Of a DNA stretch of 64,000 bases, positions 26,190-34,188 are shown piece by piece. The position numbers and the translations under genes are program-made. Each line of letters begins with the position of its first letter. Within the stretch, counting starts at the first letter, position 1. The notes below the pieces were generated by a model, which saw nothing but the letters and a program-made list of their open reading frames with translations, was not told the DNA's origin and did no database searches. This stretch comes from Alkalimonas mucilaginosa (GTDB lineage Bacteria; Pseudomonadota; Gammaproteobacteria; Enterobacterales; Alteromonadaceae), in NCBI RefSeq assembly GCF_036327005.1, contig NZ_JAUGZK010000003.1, positions 186,001 to 250,000 of the forward strand, in the 5' to 3' direction.

Positions 26190-27209
26190 ATGAATAAAAA
26201 ACGGATTTACGTCGCTTATACCGGCGGTACCATTGGCATGCAACAGTCCTCCCAGGGTTTCGTTCCTGCCCCTGGCTTTTTAATTAAAACAGTTCAGGGC
26301 ATGCCGGAGTTTTTCCGGGCTGAAATGCCAGAATTCACCATTCACGAGTACCCGGAGCTGATTGACTCCTCCAATATGACACCCGCCCACTGGTGGCAAA
26401 TTGCCAAAGATATTCAACAAAACTACCAGCAATACGATGGGTTTGTGGTATTGCATGGCACCGATACCATGGCCTATACCGCCTCGGCCTTATCTTTTTT
26501 GCTGGAGAACTTAAGCAAGCCTGTCATTGTCACTGGTTCGCAAATTCCACTGGCACAGTTGCGCAGCGATGGTCAGGTCAATCTATTAAATGCACTCTAC
26601 CTGGCGGCAGAGTACCCTATTCATGAAGTCTCGCTGTTTTTCAATAATCAGCTATTTCGGGGCAATCGCTCAACCAAAGCTGACGCCGATGGCTTTAACG
26701 CTTTTGCTTCACCCAATTACCCACCTCTGCTGGAAGCTGGCATCCAAATACGGTTGCAGGCTGGAGCCTTAAGCACCACAGAGCGACATGGCTCTCCACT
26801 GCAAGTAGCGACAGTGCTGCCACAACCCGTCAGTGTGGTTACTCTGTATCCTGGTATTAGCGTTGATGTGATTGCCAATATGGCAGCAGCTCCGGTCAAA
26901 GCATTGATTATTAAATCTTATGGGGTGGGCAATGCTCCCCAGCAAGCAGAGTTGCTGGCAACATTGCAGCAGGCCACTGAGCGTGGCACCATTATTGTCA
27001 ACTGCACCCAATGCTTCCGTGGCCGGGTAAATATGGATGGCTATGCCACCGGCAATGCCCTTAGGGCCCATGGGGTGATCAGTGGTTATGACATGACTTT
27101 GGAAGCGACCCTGACAAAGCTGCATTATTTGCTAAGCCAACCAATCAGCATCGACCAGGCACGCCTTAAAATGCAACAGGATTTACGGGGAGAGCTCAGC
27201 AAAAGCTGA
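26190..27209 (+). CDS. ansA: L-asparaginase I (cytoplasmic) AnsA
   Basis: 339 residues. The first catalytic Thr is in AYTGGTIGM (near residue 12); the second catalytic pair is in LHGTDTMAYTASAL. Two domains, matching the E. coli type I enzyme, which has no signal peptide. It hydrolyses asparagine to aspartate and ammonia. The ATG at 26190 is chosen because GAGG lies 6 bases upstream and E. coli AnsA starts at the same point; an in-frame ATG at 26178 sits at the end of the terminator. Its 3' end faces the DUF349 gene with only 2 bases between stops. Confidence 0.95.
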   Translation: MNKKRIYVAYTGGTIGMQQSSQGFVPAPGFLIKTVQGMPEFFRAEMPEFTIHEYPELIDSSNMTPAHWWQIAKDIQQNYQQYDGFVVLHGTDTMAYTASALSFLLENLSKPVIVTGSQIPLAQLRSDGQVNLLNALYLAAEYPIHEVSLFFNNQLFRGNRSTKADADGFNAFASPNYPPLLEAGIQIRLQAGALSTTERHGSPLQVATVLPQPVSVVTLYPGISVDVIANMAAAPVKALIIKSYGVGNAPQQAELLATLQQATERGTIIVNCTQCFRGRVNMDGYATGNALRAHGVISGYDMTLEATLTKLHYLLSQPISIDQARLKMQQDLRGELSKS

Positions 27210-27213
27210 GCTC
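27192..27213. terminator. Hairpin spanning the stop codons of ansA and the DUF349 gene
   Basis: A perfect 9-bp inverted repeat GAGCTCAGC/GCTGAGCTC with an AAAA loop. It covers the ansA TGA (27207-27209) and the stop of the convergent gene. No clear T run on either side; possibly a weak two-way terminator encoded inside the coding ends. Confidence 0.4.
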
Positions 27214-29929
27214 AGGATGCCGTAAACAGTGCCGCCACCCGGCTAAGCAAAGCCGTCTCATCCGGTTGCAAAGTACCATGACTTAACCAGCGCTTGAGCA
27301 AATTTTCTTTGGTTAAATTACTACTTTGATTGTGCTTTTCAGCCAACAACTGTAATTTTAATGCCGAAATATGCTGTGCTGGGACCGTGGCATCCTGAAC
27401 CTGTCCGGTAGATACCAGCTCAAGTATGATGGTGAGATCTGCTCTGCTCATGTTATCAGCTTGCTGCGCCAAAGCATCACGCCAATAACCAGGGAGTGAC
27501 TCCATGCTTGCACCGCTTTGCAAGGCAGTAAACAACTGATGGTACCATTGCTGTTGTTCATGTTGGACAAACTGTTGTTGCTTTTGCTCCAACTGTTCCA
27601 GCAACTGCTGCCGCATACGGCTGAGGGAAGCAAAACTGCTTAAATCCAACGCCAGCAACTGTTGCCGTATAACACTGAGTTGCTGCGGCTGTTCACTTTG
27701 CTGTAGCTCATGCTCACATGCCGTTAGCTGTTGTTGGCATTGCTGCTGCTCTTGCTGCCGTTGCTGTTGCAACTCCTGATGTTCCGACTTTCGTTTGGCA
27801 AAGAAATCATCACACAGCGCACGGAACGCACGCCATAATTCAGCATCCTGCGTTTTGCCGGCAAAAGGGATCTGTTTCCATTGCAACTGGCATTGCTTCA
27901 AAATAGCCGCCGCCTGACCGGTATCACTTAATTGCATCGCAGCCTTCACTTCTGCAATCAGTTGCTGCTTACTGGCAGCATAACCGGCTTGCTGGTGTTT
28001 CACCCGCTGCCATAGCTCCCTGCACTGTTGCTGATAGCTATGTTGCAGCGCGGTATAAGCCTCTTTGGGCACCTGACCAACACGCTGCCATTCTTGCTGT
28101 AATTGCTGTAGAGTCTGCGCCAGATCTTTACTATCGTCTGCGGCGGCTAGCTGTTGCAGCCGGCTCAGCAAGGCTTGCTTTTGTTTTAAGTTATGTTCGC
28201 GCTCAGCTTGCTGCGTAGCAAAAAATGCGCGGCAAGGAGCAAAAGCACGCTCACAGGCATCATCAAAGAGCTGCTGCCAGTTTGCTGCTTCATCCTCTTT
28301 CACCTTGCCAAGTGACAGCCAATCTGAGCGGGCTCTTTTTACTTCAGCAGAACGCTGGGAAGCATCCAGCATAGGCTCTTCAGCCAGTTGCTGCATTTGC
28401 TGCAGCAACTGCTGCTTGCGCGGCGTGGCAATAAAAGCTTGTAAGTCACTCAGCGCTTCCAGTTGCTGCCAGGCCTGTTGGTACAAAGTATCCAGTTGTT
28501 GCTGCTGCTCCGGCAGCAATTGCTGGTAGTCCTGTTCAATGCCCTTAAAAAGGCCAAAAAGCACCTTAAATTTACCGGCCTGATGCAAGCGTTTAAACTC
28601 GTGCAATTTGCTGCGGCACTGACGATAGGGTTGCTGCGAAGTACGTTCCAGCGATTCCAGCCTGGATTGCCACTGCTCTGACAGCACTGCAAAAGACTGG
28701 TTTAATTCACTCGGTAGTGGCAGGGACAAATCTGCTGACAGCTGTTGCCAACATTGCTGCCAATCTTGTAGCTGTTGTTTTGCCTTGGCAATATCAGCAA
28801 CCTGGCTCGGTAAGTTTTCCTCCCGCCACTGTTGCAACCATTGCTCAGCCTGACCAAATCGCAAGGCCACCCTGGGCAAATCAACCAGCTGCTGCTCGAG
28901 CTTTGCCAGCGTCTCTTGTAACGCCAATTGTTCAGCAGCAGCTAACTCAGCCTGTTGTAGTTGCTCTTGCAAAGCATAAAACTGGCTCTGCAGTTGCTCG
29001 GCTTGTAGCAAGTTGGTATTTGCCAGGCTTTGACGTAAATCGATTTCCAGTGCTGCGATGGCTTTGCGGATCCCCGAACTGAGCAGTTGCTGCTGTTGCT
29101 GCTTATCTTCAGCCGCCTGTTGTTGTTTTGCCTGCTGCCAGCTGCTGGCGAAAAACGCCTGCACCGAAGATTGCAGTTGTTGATATTTTTCTTCCAACGC
29201 CGGCCAGTCATCCAGACTTCGCAATGCATCGGTAAGCTCAAGCCACTCCTGCTGGTACTGCCTAAAACGCGACTCACTGTCTGGTGGGTTGCGATCTTTT
29301 AATGCATTTATTTTGGATACAATCAGGCTGGCTTGTTTGCGCAGCTTGGCAGGCAATTCTCTTTGTTGCTGCCGCTTTGACAGCAATTGTGCCACTAGCT
29401 CTGCAAGCTCAGGTTGCAGCGACTTATGCAAGCGCTCCAACTCTTTATCGTCCTGAATGCATGACAGCAGATTCTGGCGGGCAGTCAGTGCAAGCGTTTC
29501 ATCATGCAACGCGGCACAGTACAGCTCTTGTTTGTTCAACCGCTGCAACAAATTAAGTTTAATATCGCTGTCTTGCTCCATCCGCAAAATTTGCTCCAGC
29601 ACACTGCTGCGCTGACACTGCTCAATAAATTGTTGTTTTAACCGCAACGAAATTTGATTGGTGATCACCATCTGAACCACCCGATTTTCGGCTTCCAGCC
29701 TCAATCGCTCGGATGCTTCTTTTTTGCTGGCTTGCCACCATAAAGAAAAGTCATTCAGTTTTTCAAGAGCCGCCTGACGCACTTTGGAGCTACCATCATT
29801 AAATGCCAGCTCGTGCAGGATTTTTTTGTAATCACTTTGCTCTGCAACCAGTTGCTGAATGGCTTCTATGCGCTTTGCGCTATCCGGGTGCTGCCATTTG
29901 GGCTGCAGCAGGCGTTTAAAGATCATCAT
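27212..29929 (-). CDS. Large glutamine-rich DUF349 protein
   Basis: About 905 residues. The N-terminal ~100 residues have a HEAT-like helical pattern (RIEAIQQLVAEQSDYKKILH). The rest is long alpha-helical sequence very rich in Gln and Leu, with repeated DUF349 modules. Each module has a W-x-x-x-G/P core then an aromatic-basic helix: WLSLGKVKEDEAANWQQLF, WQRVGQVPKEAYTALQHS, and WKQIPFAGKTQDAELWRAF ending in DDFFAKRKSEHQE. DUF349 repeats occur in bacterial cytoplasmic proteins of unknown function. Adjacent ATGs at 29929 and 29926 are candidate starts, inside the end of yeaC; a TTG at 29944 is also possible. Probably translated by coupling to yeaC. Confidence 0.88.
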   Translation of the reverse strand: MMIFKRLLQPKWQHPDSAKRIEAIQQLVAEQSDYKKILHELAFNDGSSKVRQAALEKLNDFSLWWQASKKEASERLRLEAENRVVQMVITNQISLRLKQQFIEQCQRSSVLEQILRMEQDSDIKLNLLQRLNKQELYCAALHDETLALTARQNLLSCIQDDKELERLHKSLQPELAELVAQLLSKRQQQRELPAKLRKQASLIVSKINALKDRNPPDSESRFRQYQQEWLELTDALRSLDDWPALEEKYQQLQSSVQAFFASSWQQAKQQQAAEDKQQQQQLLSSGIRKAIAALEIDLRQSLANTNLLQAEQLQSQFYALQEQLQQAELAAAEQLALQETLAKLEQQLVDLPRVALRFGQAEQWLQQWREENLPSQVADIAKAKQQLQDWQQCWQQLSADLSLPLPSELNQSFAVLSEQWQSRLESLERTSQQPYRQCRSKLHEFKRLHQAGKFKVLFGLFKGIEQDYQQLLPEQQQQLDTLYQQAWQQLEALSDLQAFIATPRKQQLLQQMQQLAEEPMLDASQRSAEVKRARSDWLSLGKVKEDEAANWQQLFDDACERAFAPCRAFFATQQAEREHNLKQKQALLSRLQQLAAADDSKDLAQTLQQLQQEWQRVGQVPKEAYTALQHSYQQQCRELWQRVKHQQAGYAASKQQLIAEVKAAMQLSDTGQAAAILKQCQLQWKQIPFAGKTQDAELWRAFRALCDDFFAKRKSEHQELQQQRQQEQQQCQQQLTACEHELQQSEQPQQLSVIRQQLLALDLSSFASLSRMRQQLLEQLEQKQQQFVQHEQQQWYHQLFTALQSGASMESLPGYWRDALAQQADNMSRADLTIILELVSTGQVQDATVPAQHISALKLQLLAEKHNQSSNLTKENLLKRWLSHGTLQPDETALLSRVAALFTAS

Positions 29930-30197
29930 GGTTAAACCGTGCAATAGGAGTTTGCATTTGCCAGGATGCTTTCATCTCGGCTTTGCTTTTTTGCACCATC
30001 TGGCCATCGGCTCCAATGGTGAAAGGTTCGTTGCTTTTTAGTACTTTGGCCTGATAGGCCAGCACCAACTGCATGCTGTGTGCACGCTGCTGCTCCGATA
30101 AGAGACTGCCATCAGCCCAACGACCGGTCGCTACGGCCTCTGCCAGCTTTTCATAGGTTTCCGGCGAGAGTGCACTAACAAGAGAGTCAAAATCCAT
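29916..30197 (-). CDS. yeaC: DUF1315 family protein YeaC
   Basis: 93 residues, matching the DUF1315 pattern of E. coli YeaC: N-terminal ALSPETYEKLAEAVATGRWADG, then LSEQQRAHSMQLVLAYQAK. Small soluble protein of unknown function. In E. coli yeaC lies near ansA, and here it is also close to ansA, separated by the DUF349 gene on the opposite strand. It overlaps the zinc-ribbon gene by 11 bases upstream and the DUF349 gene by 14 bases downstream, so the three form a tight operon. Confidence 0.88.
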   Translation of the reverse strand: MDFDSLVSALSPETYEKLAEAVATGRWADGSLLSEQQRAHSMQLVLAYQAKVLKSNEPFTIGADGQMVQKSKAEMKASWQMQTPIARFNHDDL

Positions 30198-30519
30198 GTT
30201 TAGATTTTCGCTTTAACATCATTATCCGCACCCGGTTTACCAGATACCAGATAAAACCAACGCCAATGGCTGCTATAGCCGCGTAATACTTCCAACCATA
30301 AGGCGGCAGTTGCCAATAAAAAAAGAAACCCGCCAGAAACAACACCATTGCAATCATCGATTGGGTCATCAAGGACTGACTCAGGTTTAAACGTCGATCG
30401 CGCTCCATCACAGCCAGTTTTTCTTTGTCCAGCCCGGCTATGGCAGCACCACATTTAGGGCAACCTGGTGCCTTATCGGATACTTTCTGCCCGCAGGACG
30501 GGCAACTGATAATGGCCAT
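30187..30519 (-). CDS. Zinc-ribbon membrane protein
   Basis: 110 residues from the ATG at 30519, which has GGGGAG upstream; the frame runs back to 30570 without a better start. The N-terminus is a zinc ribbon with CPSC (residues 6-9) and CPKC near residue 20 (CPSCGQKVSDKAPGCPKCG). A basic linker is followed by two transmembrane helices (MIAMVLFLAGFFFYW and YYAAIAAIGVGFIWYLV) and a basic tail KRKSKHGF. The layout suggests a small inner-membrane protein with a cytoplasmic metal-binding head. Function unknown. First gene of the operon with yeaC and the DUF349 gene. Confidence 0.8.
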   Translation of the reverse strand: MAIISCPSCGQKVSDKAPGCPKCGAAIAGLDKEKLAVMERDRRLNLSQSLMTQSMIAMVLFLAGFFFYWQLPPYGWKYYAAIAAIGVGFIWYLVNRVRIMMLKRKSKHGF

Positions 30520-30570
30520 GAACTCCCCTTTTGTAAAGGCCAGTTGCAACTGCAGCTGGCCTAGTTTCAA

Positions 30571-31698
30571 TCAACGCAATTGATCCACAATCGCCAGTAC
30601 GGCGGTCAGACTGTCTGCACCAAACTTCATCGAGCGCACATCGCTCCAGCCATACAATTCATCCGGTAGCTTGTCGTTGTCTTTGAATGGCATTTCCAGG
30701 GTAAAGGCCATGCAGTTAAACTGCTCGGCAACCCAATTGGACGCCACTGTCATATTGGCTGTACCCGGTGCATCTACCTGGTAACCATGCTCATTTTGGA
30801 ACTCTGGCGATGCCATAAGCAGGTACTGCCGAAAGTTTTGCTCCAGCTTGCCCATACGCTCATCAAAGCAAGGCACCCCTTCACTGCCGGCGAGAAAATT
30901 GTAAGGAATATTTTCATCACCATGCACATCCAGGAACATATCAACGCCCAGCTCCAGCATTTTTTCCCGCACCAGATAAACCTCCGGGCTTTGCGCCATA
31001 GAAGGTGACTGCCATTCACGGTTCAGGTTCACGCCAACAGCGTTGGTACGTAAGTGACCACGCACAGCACCATCCGGGTTCATATTTGGCACGACATAGA
31101 ATACAGCTTTATCCAGCACACTCCGAGCGACAGCGTCGTCATCATCCAGCAGGCGATCAAGCAAACCTTCCACATACCACTCGGCCATGGTTTCGCCCGG
31201 ATGCTGACGGGCTGTGATCCAAATTTTGCGCTTACTATCATCTGGTTCACCAATGACCAGCAGGCTCATATCACGCCCATCCAGCGTTTCACCCAGCTCA
31301 ACCAGTTGGCAACGCTCATGCAACTGAGCTTGTTGCAATAAATCCAGATGCTGCTCGTAACTGTAGGGAGCAAAGTAGGCAAAATAAATCGACTCAGCTT
31401 CCGGGTAGTGGGTAATCACCAACTCCTGGCCATTGTATTCAGTATCAACCCGAAACCAGGTTTGGCGATCGTAAGAAGCAACCGCCTGATAGCCTTTCCA
31501 GCCATCTGGATAAGCTGAGCCATTCACATTGGTGATTTTGATGGTATGTGCTTCAATGTGCGGTGTGTGCAAACGGAAATGAAACCACTGATAGAAATCG
31601 GATTGGTTATCTTTGCGAATTTCAAGGCGGATATCGGTTGGATCGGTGGCACTAATCACATCAATATTGCCACTGTCGAATTGAGCGGTAATTTTCAT
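30571..31698 (-). CDS. CCP-like M14 zinc carboxypeptidase
   Basis: 375 residues. An N-terminal beta-sandwich (about 1-115) precedes an M14 catalytic domain, the layout of cytosolic carboxypeptidases (CCP/AGBL, M14D). Zinc ligands are His166 and Glu169 in ARQHPGET and His259 in FLDVHGDE; the catalytic Glu is near residue 335 in FTLEMPFKD. Substrate Arg/Asn are expected in NPDGAVRGHLRTN and GVNLNREW. Eukaryotic CCPs remove glutamate from tubulin tails; bacterial members exist, with substrates mostly unknown. No signal peptide, so cytoplasmic. A 7-bp hairpin lies 24-42 bases before the ATG. It may start an operon with the zinc-ribbon gene, 51 bases downstream. Confidence 0.9.
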   Translation of the reverse strand: MKITAQFDSGNIDVISATDPTDIRLEIRKDNQSDFYQWFHFRLHTPHIEAHTIKITNVNGSAYPDGWKGYQAVASYDRQTWFRVDTEYNGQELVITHYPEAESIYFAYFAPYSYEQHLDLLQQAQLHERCQLVELGETLDGRDMSLLVIGEPDDSKRKIWITARQHPGETMAEWYVEGLLDRLLDDDDAVARSVLDKAVFYVVPNMNPDGAVRGHLRTNAVGVNLNREWQSPSMAQSPEVYLVREKMLELGVDMFLDVHGDENIPYNFLAGSEGVPCFDERMGKLEQNFRQYLLMASPEFQNEHGYQVDAPGTANMTVASNWVAEQFNCMAFTLEMPFKDNDKLPDELYGWSDVRSMKFGADSLTAVLAIVDQLR

Positions 31699-31801
31699 AC
31701 AGGTTTCCGTGGTTGTCGTGAAGTAAGCAAGCAGCTTACTGCTATTTGTGCTGTAGCTTTTATGCTGCTAAGAGTACCATAAAGTTGTGCTATAAAAAAT
31801 C

Positions 31802-32278
31802 TCAGCGCACTCTGAGCTCAAGACCAAGCCTGCTGCTCCATCCCAACGACTTGCGCTGCACCCTGGCTTCGCTATCCAATACATAGTAAGTAGGGAATCC
31901 CTTGATCTGGTAATCTTGGGCCAATTGATCATTGCCCAGCACAACCGGCATACTGAGCGCTAAGTCAGCCACAAAAGCTTCCACCTCCGACCGATCTTCA
32001 TAGCTTAATGCCACGGCCACAATGTTCCAGCCATCACGCTGCATCGCTTCGAGATTGGGCATGCTGTATTTGCAAACGCTGCACCAGGGAGCAAAAAAGT
32101 AGAGTACGGTAGGTTTTCCCAGCAGATCATCCCGGCTAAACCAGCCGTGCTGCAGAGTGCTGTGATAAAACATTGGTGCCATGGTCTCTGTCGGCAGCAA
32201 AGAACGCTCCCGGAACCAGGATACTGCTTGCACTATCAGAACGACAGCTATCAGATGCAGTAATAGAGATCGAGTCAT
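31802..32278 (-). CDS. TlpA/ResA-like thiol-disulfide oxidoreductase
   Basis: 158 residues. An N-terminal helix (LLLHLIAVVLIVQAVSWF) anchors it in the inner membrane. The periplasmic thioredoxin fold has the redox motif WCSVC in FFAPWCSVCKYSMP and the cis-proline in IKGFPTYYVLD. Proteins of this type reduce or oxidise disulfides in exported proteins. Its partner is unknown; no DsbD/CcdA gene is adjacent. The C-terminus is short (about SRLGLELRVR). Confidence 0.88.
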   Translation of the reverse strand: MTRSLLLHLIAVVLIVQAVSWFRERSLLPTETMAPMFYHSTLQHGWFSRDDLLGKPTVLYFFAPWCSVCKYSMPNLEAMQRDGWNIVAVALSYEDRSEVEAFVADLALSMPVVLGNDQLAQDYQIKGFPTYYVLDSEARVQRKSLGWSSRLGLELRVR

Positions 32279-32329
32279 AACCTACTTACTGCCCTAGCCC
32301 GCCACAGCGGACTAGGGCTGGTCACTTAA

Positions 32330-34159
32330 TTAGTGAGCTTTACGCTGCGAACGCCCTGTGCGCAGACGCATCAATAACAGTAACGATAACCCAAGAGCAG
32401 ACCACAGCGAACTGGTGGCACTTTTACGCTCATAGGTCGACTCATCCACAGCACCACACTCGCTGGGAGTACCATTGGCAATCGGGGTTAACTTGACCGC
32501 TCTGGCCTGGAACTCAGTTCGCGGGTTGCCATCCTCATCCGTTAAGACTTCCCCCCAAGAGTTACGCAGGGGTACTTCAGTCACCGCGGTAGCCAGAATT
32601 TCATTGTTATTATTGATGCTGGTTGCATCGACCAGCGTATAATCGCTATCGCATGCAAGGTAAGTGTTTAAATCAATAAAGCTGCCATCATCAATGCTGT
32701 ACATAAAAGCCCGCTGCCGTTTGGCCGAAGAAATAACCACCTCCGTCCGGCCGACAATCACGCCTTGATCATTGATAGCGCGTGGTATTGTGTTGGCAGT
32801 AACAAAGAAATCCTCCGGGAACACCAGTTCAGCGGAATTGTAATCGTAATAAAACATGCGGTTACGCTGCTGGCCCGTAATAAACCTGGTTGCGAAGCCA
32901 GCAATAATGTTGTTATTGTTAATTGCCGTCGCATTGCTTGCCAACCATTCACGGTCAGTTTCCGGAAATATCGGGTGTACTTCATCACCAATAAAGATGG
33001 AAGCCCGGTTGCTGGCATATATGTTTTCCCGGGTTATGCGCTGACCAGTCCAAGGGTCAATCCGTTCCGTTCGAATAATGTCGCTGGAGTCAGAGTAGGT
33101 TGAAATGCCCACAATAATGCCCTGATTGTTCACTGCATTGGCCAAACTGCTGTAAGGCACGTCTGGTAACTCAGTCTCCGGATGCGGTTCATTATTGCCT
33201 TTATCCCCCAGAAAACCAAGTATTTGTGGCGAAGAAACGCTATTATCATCATTGAGTTGCCATACCATAGCACGGCTTACATAGCCATCAGCTATAGTGT
33301 GAAGATAGTGCAGACAGTTTTCGACTGGAGCTGAAAAACCACCGCAGTTATCTTCAACTAAAGTGATGAAGCTTTCACTGATATCGACACTACCGACGCC
33401 AATAATTAAACCTTCATCACTAATTGCCTGAGCAATGCTTGTACCACCGCCATACTCAGAGTATACCGGTGTCAGGGTGAGAACTTCATTCCCTATCCGA
33501 ACCACGCCCAGTTGTTGCGCGCCAACAGGACGCCAAATCATATGCTCTGTTGGTTCAGGCACTTCGCTACCCTCTTCAACACTTTCAGGGTCTGTCGTGC
33601 GGGTAAAGGCTGTGTACTCAAAGGTGGGCGTCGCATAACCAACCTGCATATTGCGATTATTTTGCCCCAATACCTGCTCATTATTACCAATCTGAGTGTC
33701 CGTGGTTAAAAAGCGCAGCGGCTGAACCCCTTGCCCTTGTTCAATAGAGGCTGCTACCGTACTCACCGGTTGAAACTCATAACGATCCACTAAATTGGCA
33801 ACTCGGGCACTTAAAGAGGTATGGATGTTGTTGTAGCTGTTTGGCCAGCCTGACAAAAAAGAATACAAAAGACCATGGGTGGTTGCCGTCAACTCGCCAT
33901 TTTTCAACTCTGCCAACTGATCTTCAGTAAACACGTTTTCAAACACTTCTTTATCAAAGTCTATCCGACTGATGTCTATATCCACCGAGTACAACTCACG
34001 GCCATTCAGGACAGAGACACCTTGATCATTCACCGAGTTTGCATAGGTTGCACGCGCATCGACAACTTCGCCTAAGTCAACCACCTGGTACACTGCAGCT
34101 GAAGCACTCATGGCAGTTAAAAAAGGCACCATGGCCAGGCTGATGGGTGATAATTTCAT
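32330..34159 (-). CDS. DUF3466 family exported protein
   Basis: 609 residues. A signal peptide (MKLSPISLAMVPFLTAMSASA) is followed by repeated beta segments with the recurring INNNN/VNDQG pattern: SVNDQGVSVLNG, AINDQGVIVGRT, SINNNNEILATAV and AVNNQGIIVGIS. These repeats are typical of DUF3466, possibly forming a beta-propeller. The C-terminus has a hydrophobic helix (SLWSALGLSLLLLMRL) followed by arginines and lysines, as in CTERM-type sorting tails, though the usual GlyGly is missing. Location is probably the cell envelope. In related genomes such genes lie beside uup, as here. Function unknown. Confidence 0.85.
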   Translation of the reverse strand: MKLSPISLAMVPFLTAMSASAAVYQVVDLGEVVDARATYANSVNDQGVSVLNGRELYSVDIDISRIDFDKEVFENVFTEDQLAELKNGELTATTHGLLYSFLSGWPNSYNNIHTSLSARVANLVDRYEFQPVSTVAASIEQGQGVQPLRFLTTDTQIGNNEQVLGQNNRNMQVGYATPTFEYTAFTRTTDPESVEEGSEVPEPTEHMIWRPVGAQQLGVVRIGNEVLTLTPVYSEYGGGTSIAQAISDEGLIIGVGSVDISESFITLVEDNCGGFSAPVENCLHYLHTIADGYVSRAMVWQLNDDNSVSSPQILGFLGDKGNNEPHPETELPDVPYSSLANAVNNQGIIVGISTYSDSSDIIRTERIDPWTGQRITRENIYASNRASIFIGDEVHPIFPETDREWLASNATAINNNNIIAGFATRFITGQQRNRMFYYDYNSAELVFPEDFFVTANTIPRAINDQGVIVGRTEVVISSAKRQRAFMYSIDDGSFIDLNTYLACDSDYTLVDATSINNNNEILATAVTEVPLRNSWGEVLTDEDGNPRTEFQARAVKLTPIANGTPSECGAVDESTYERKSATSSLWSALGLSLLLLMRLRTGRSQRKAH

Positions 34160-34188
34160 TCAAAAACCCCTATAAATACGTCTGTTTA

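Noticed and set aside
27600..29300. CAG/CTG-rich repeats as a DNA repeat array
   Set aside because: They are Gln and Leu codons of the DUF349 coiled regions, irregular in spacing, not a tandem repeat.
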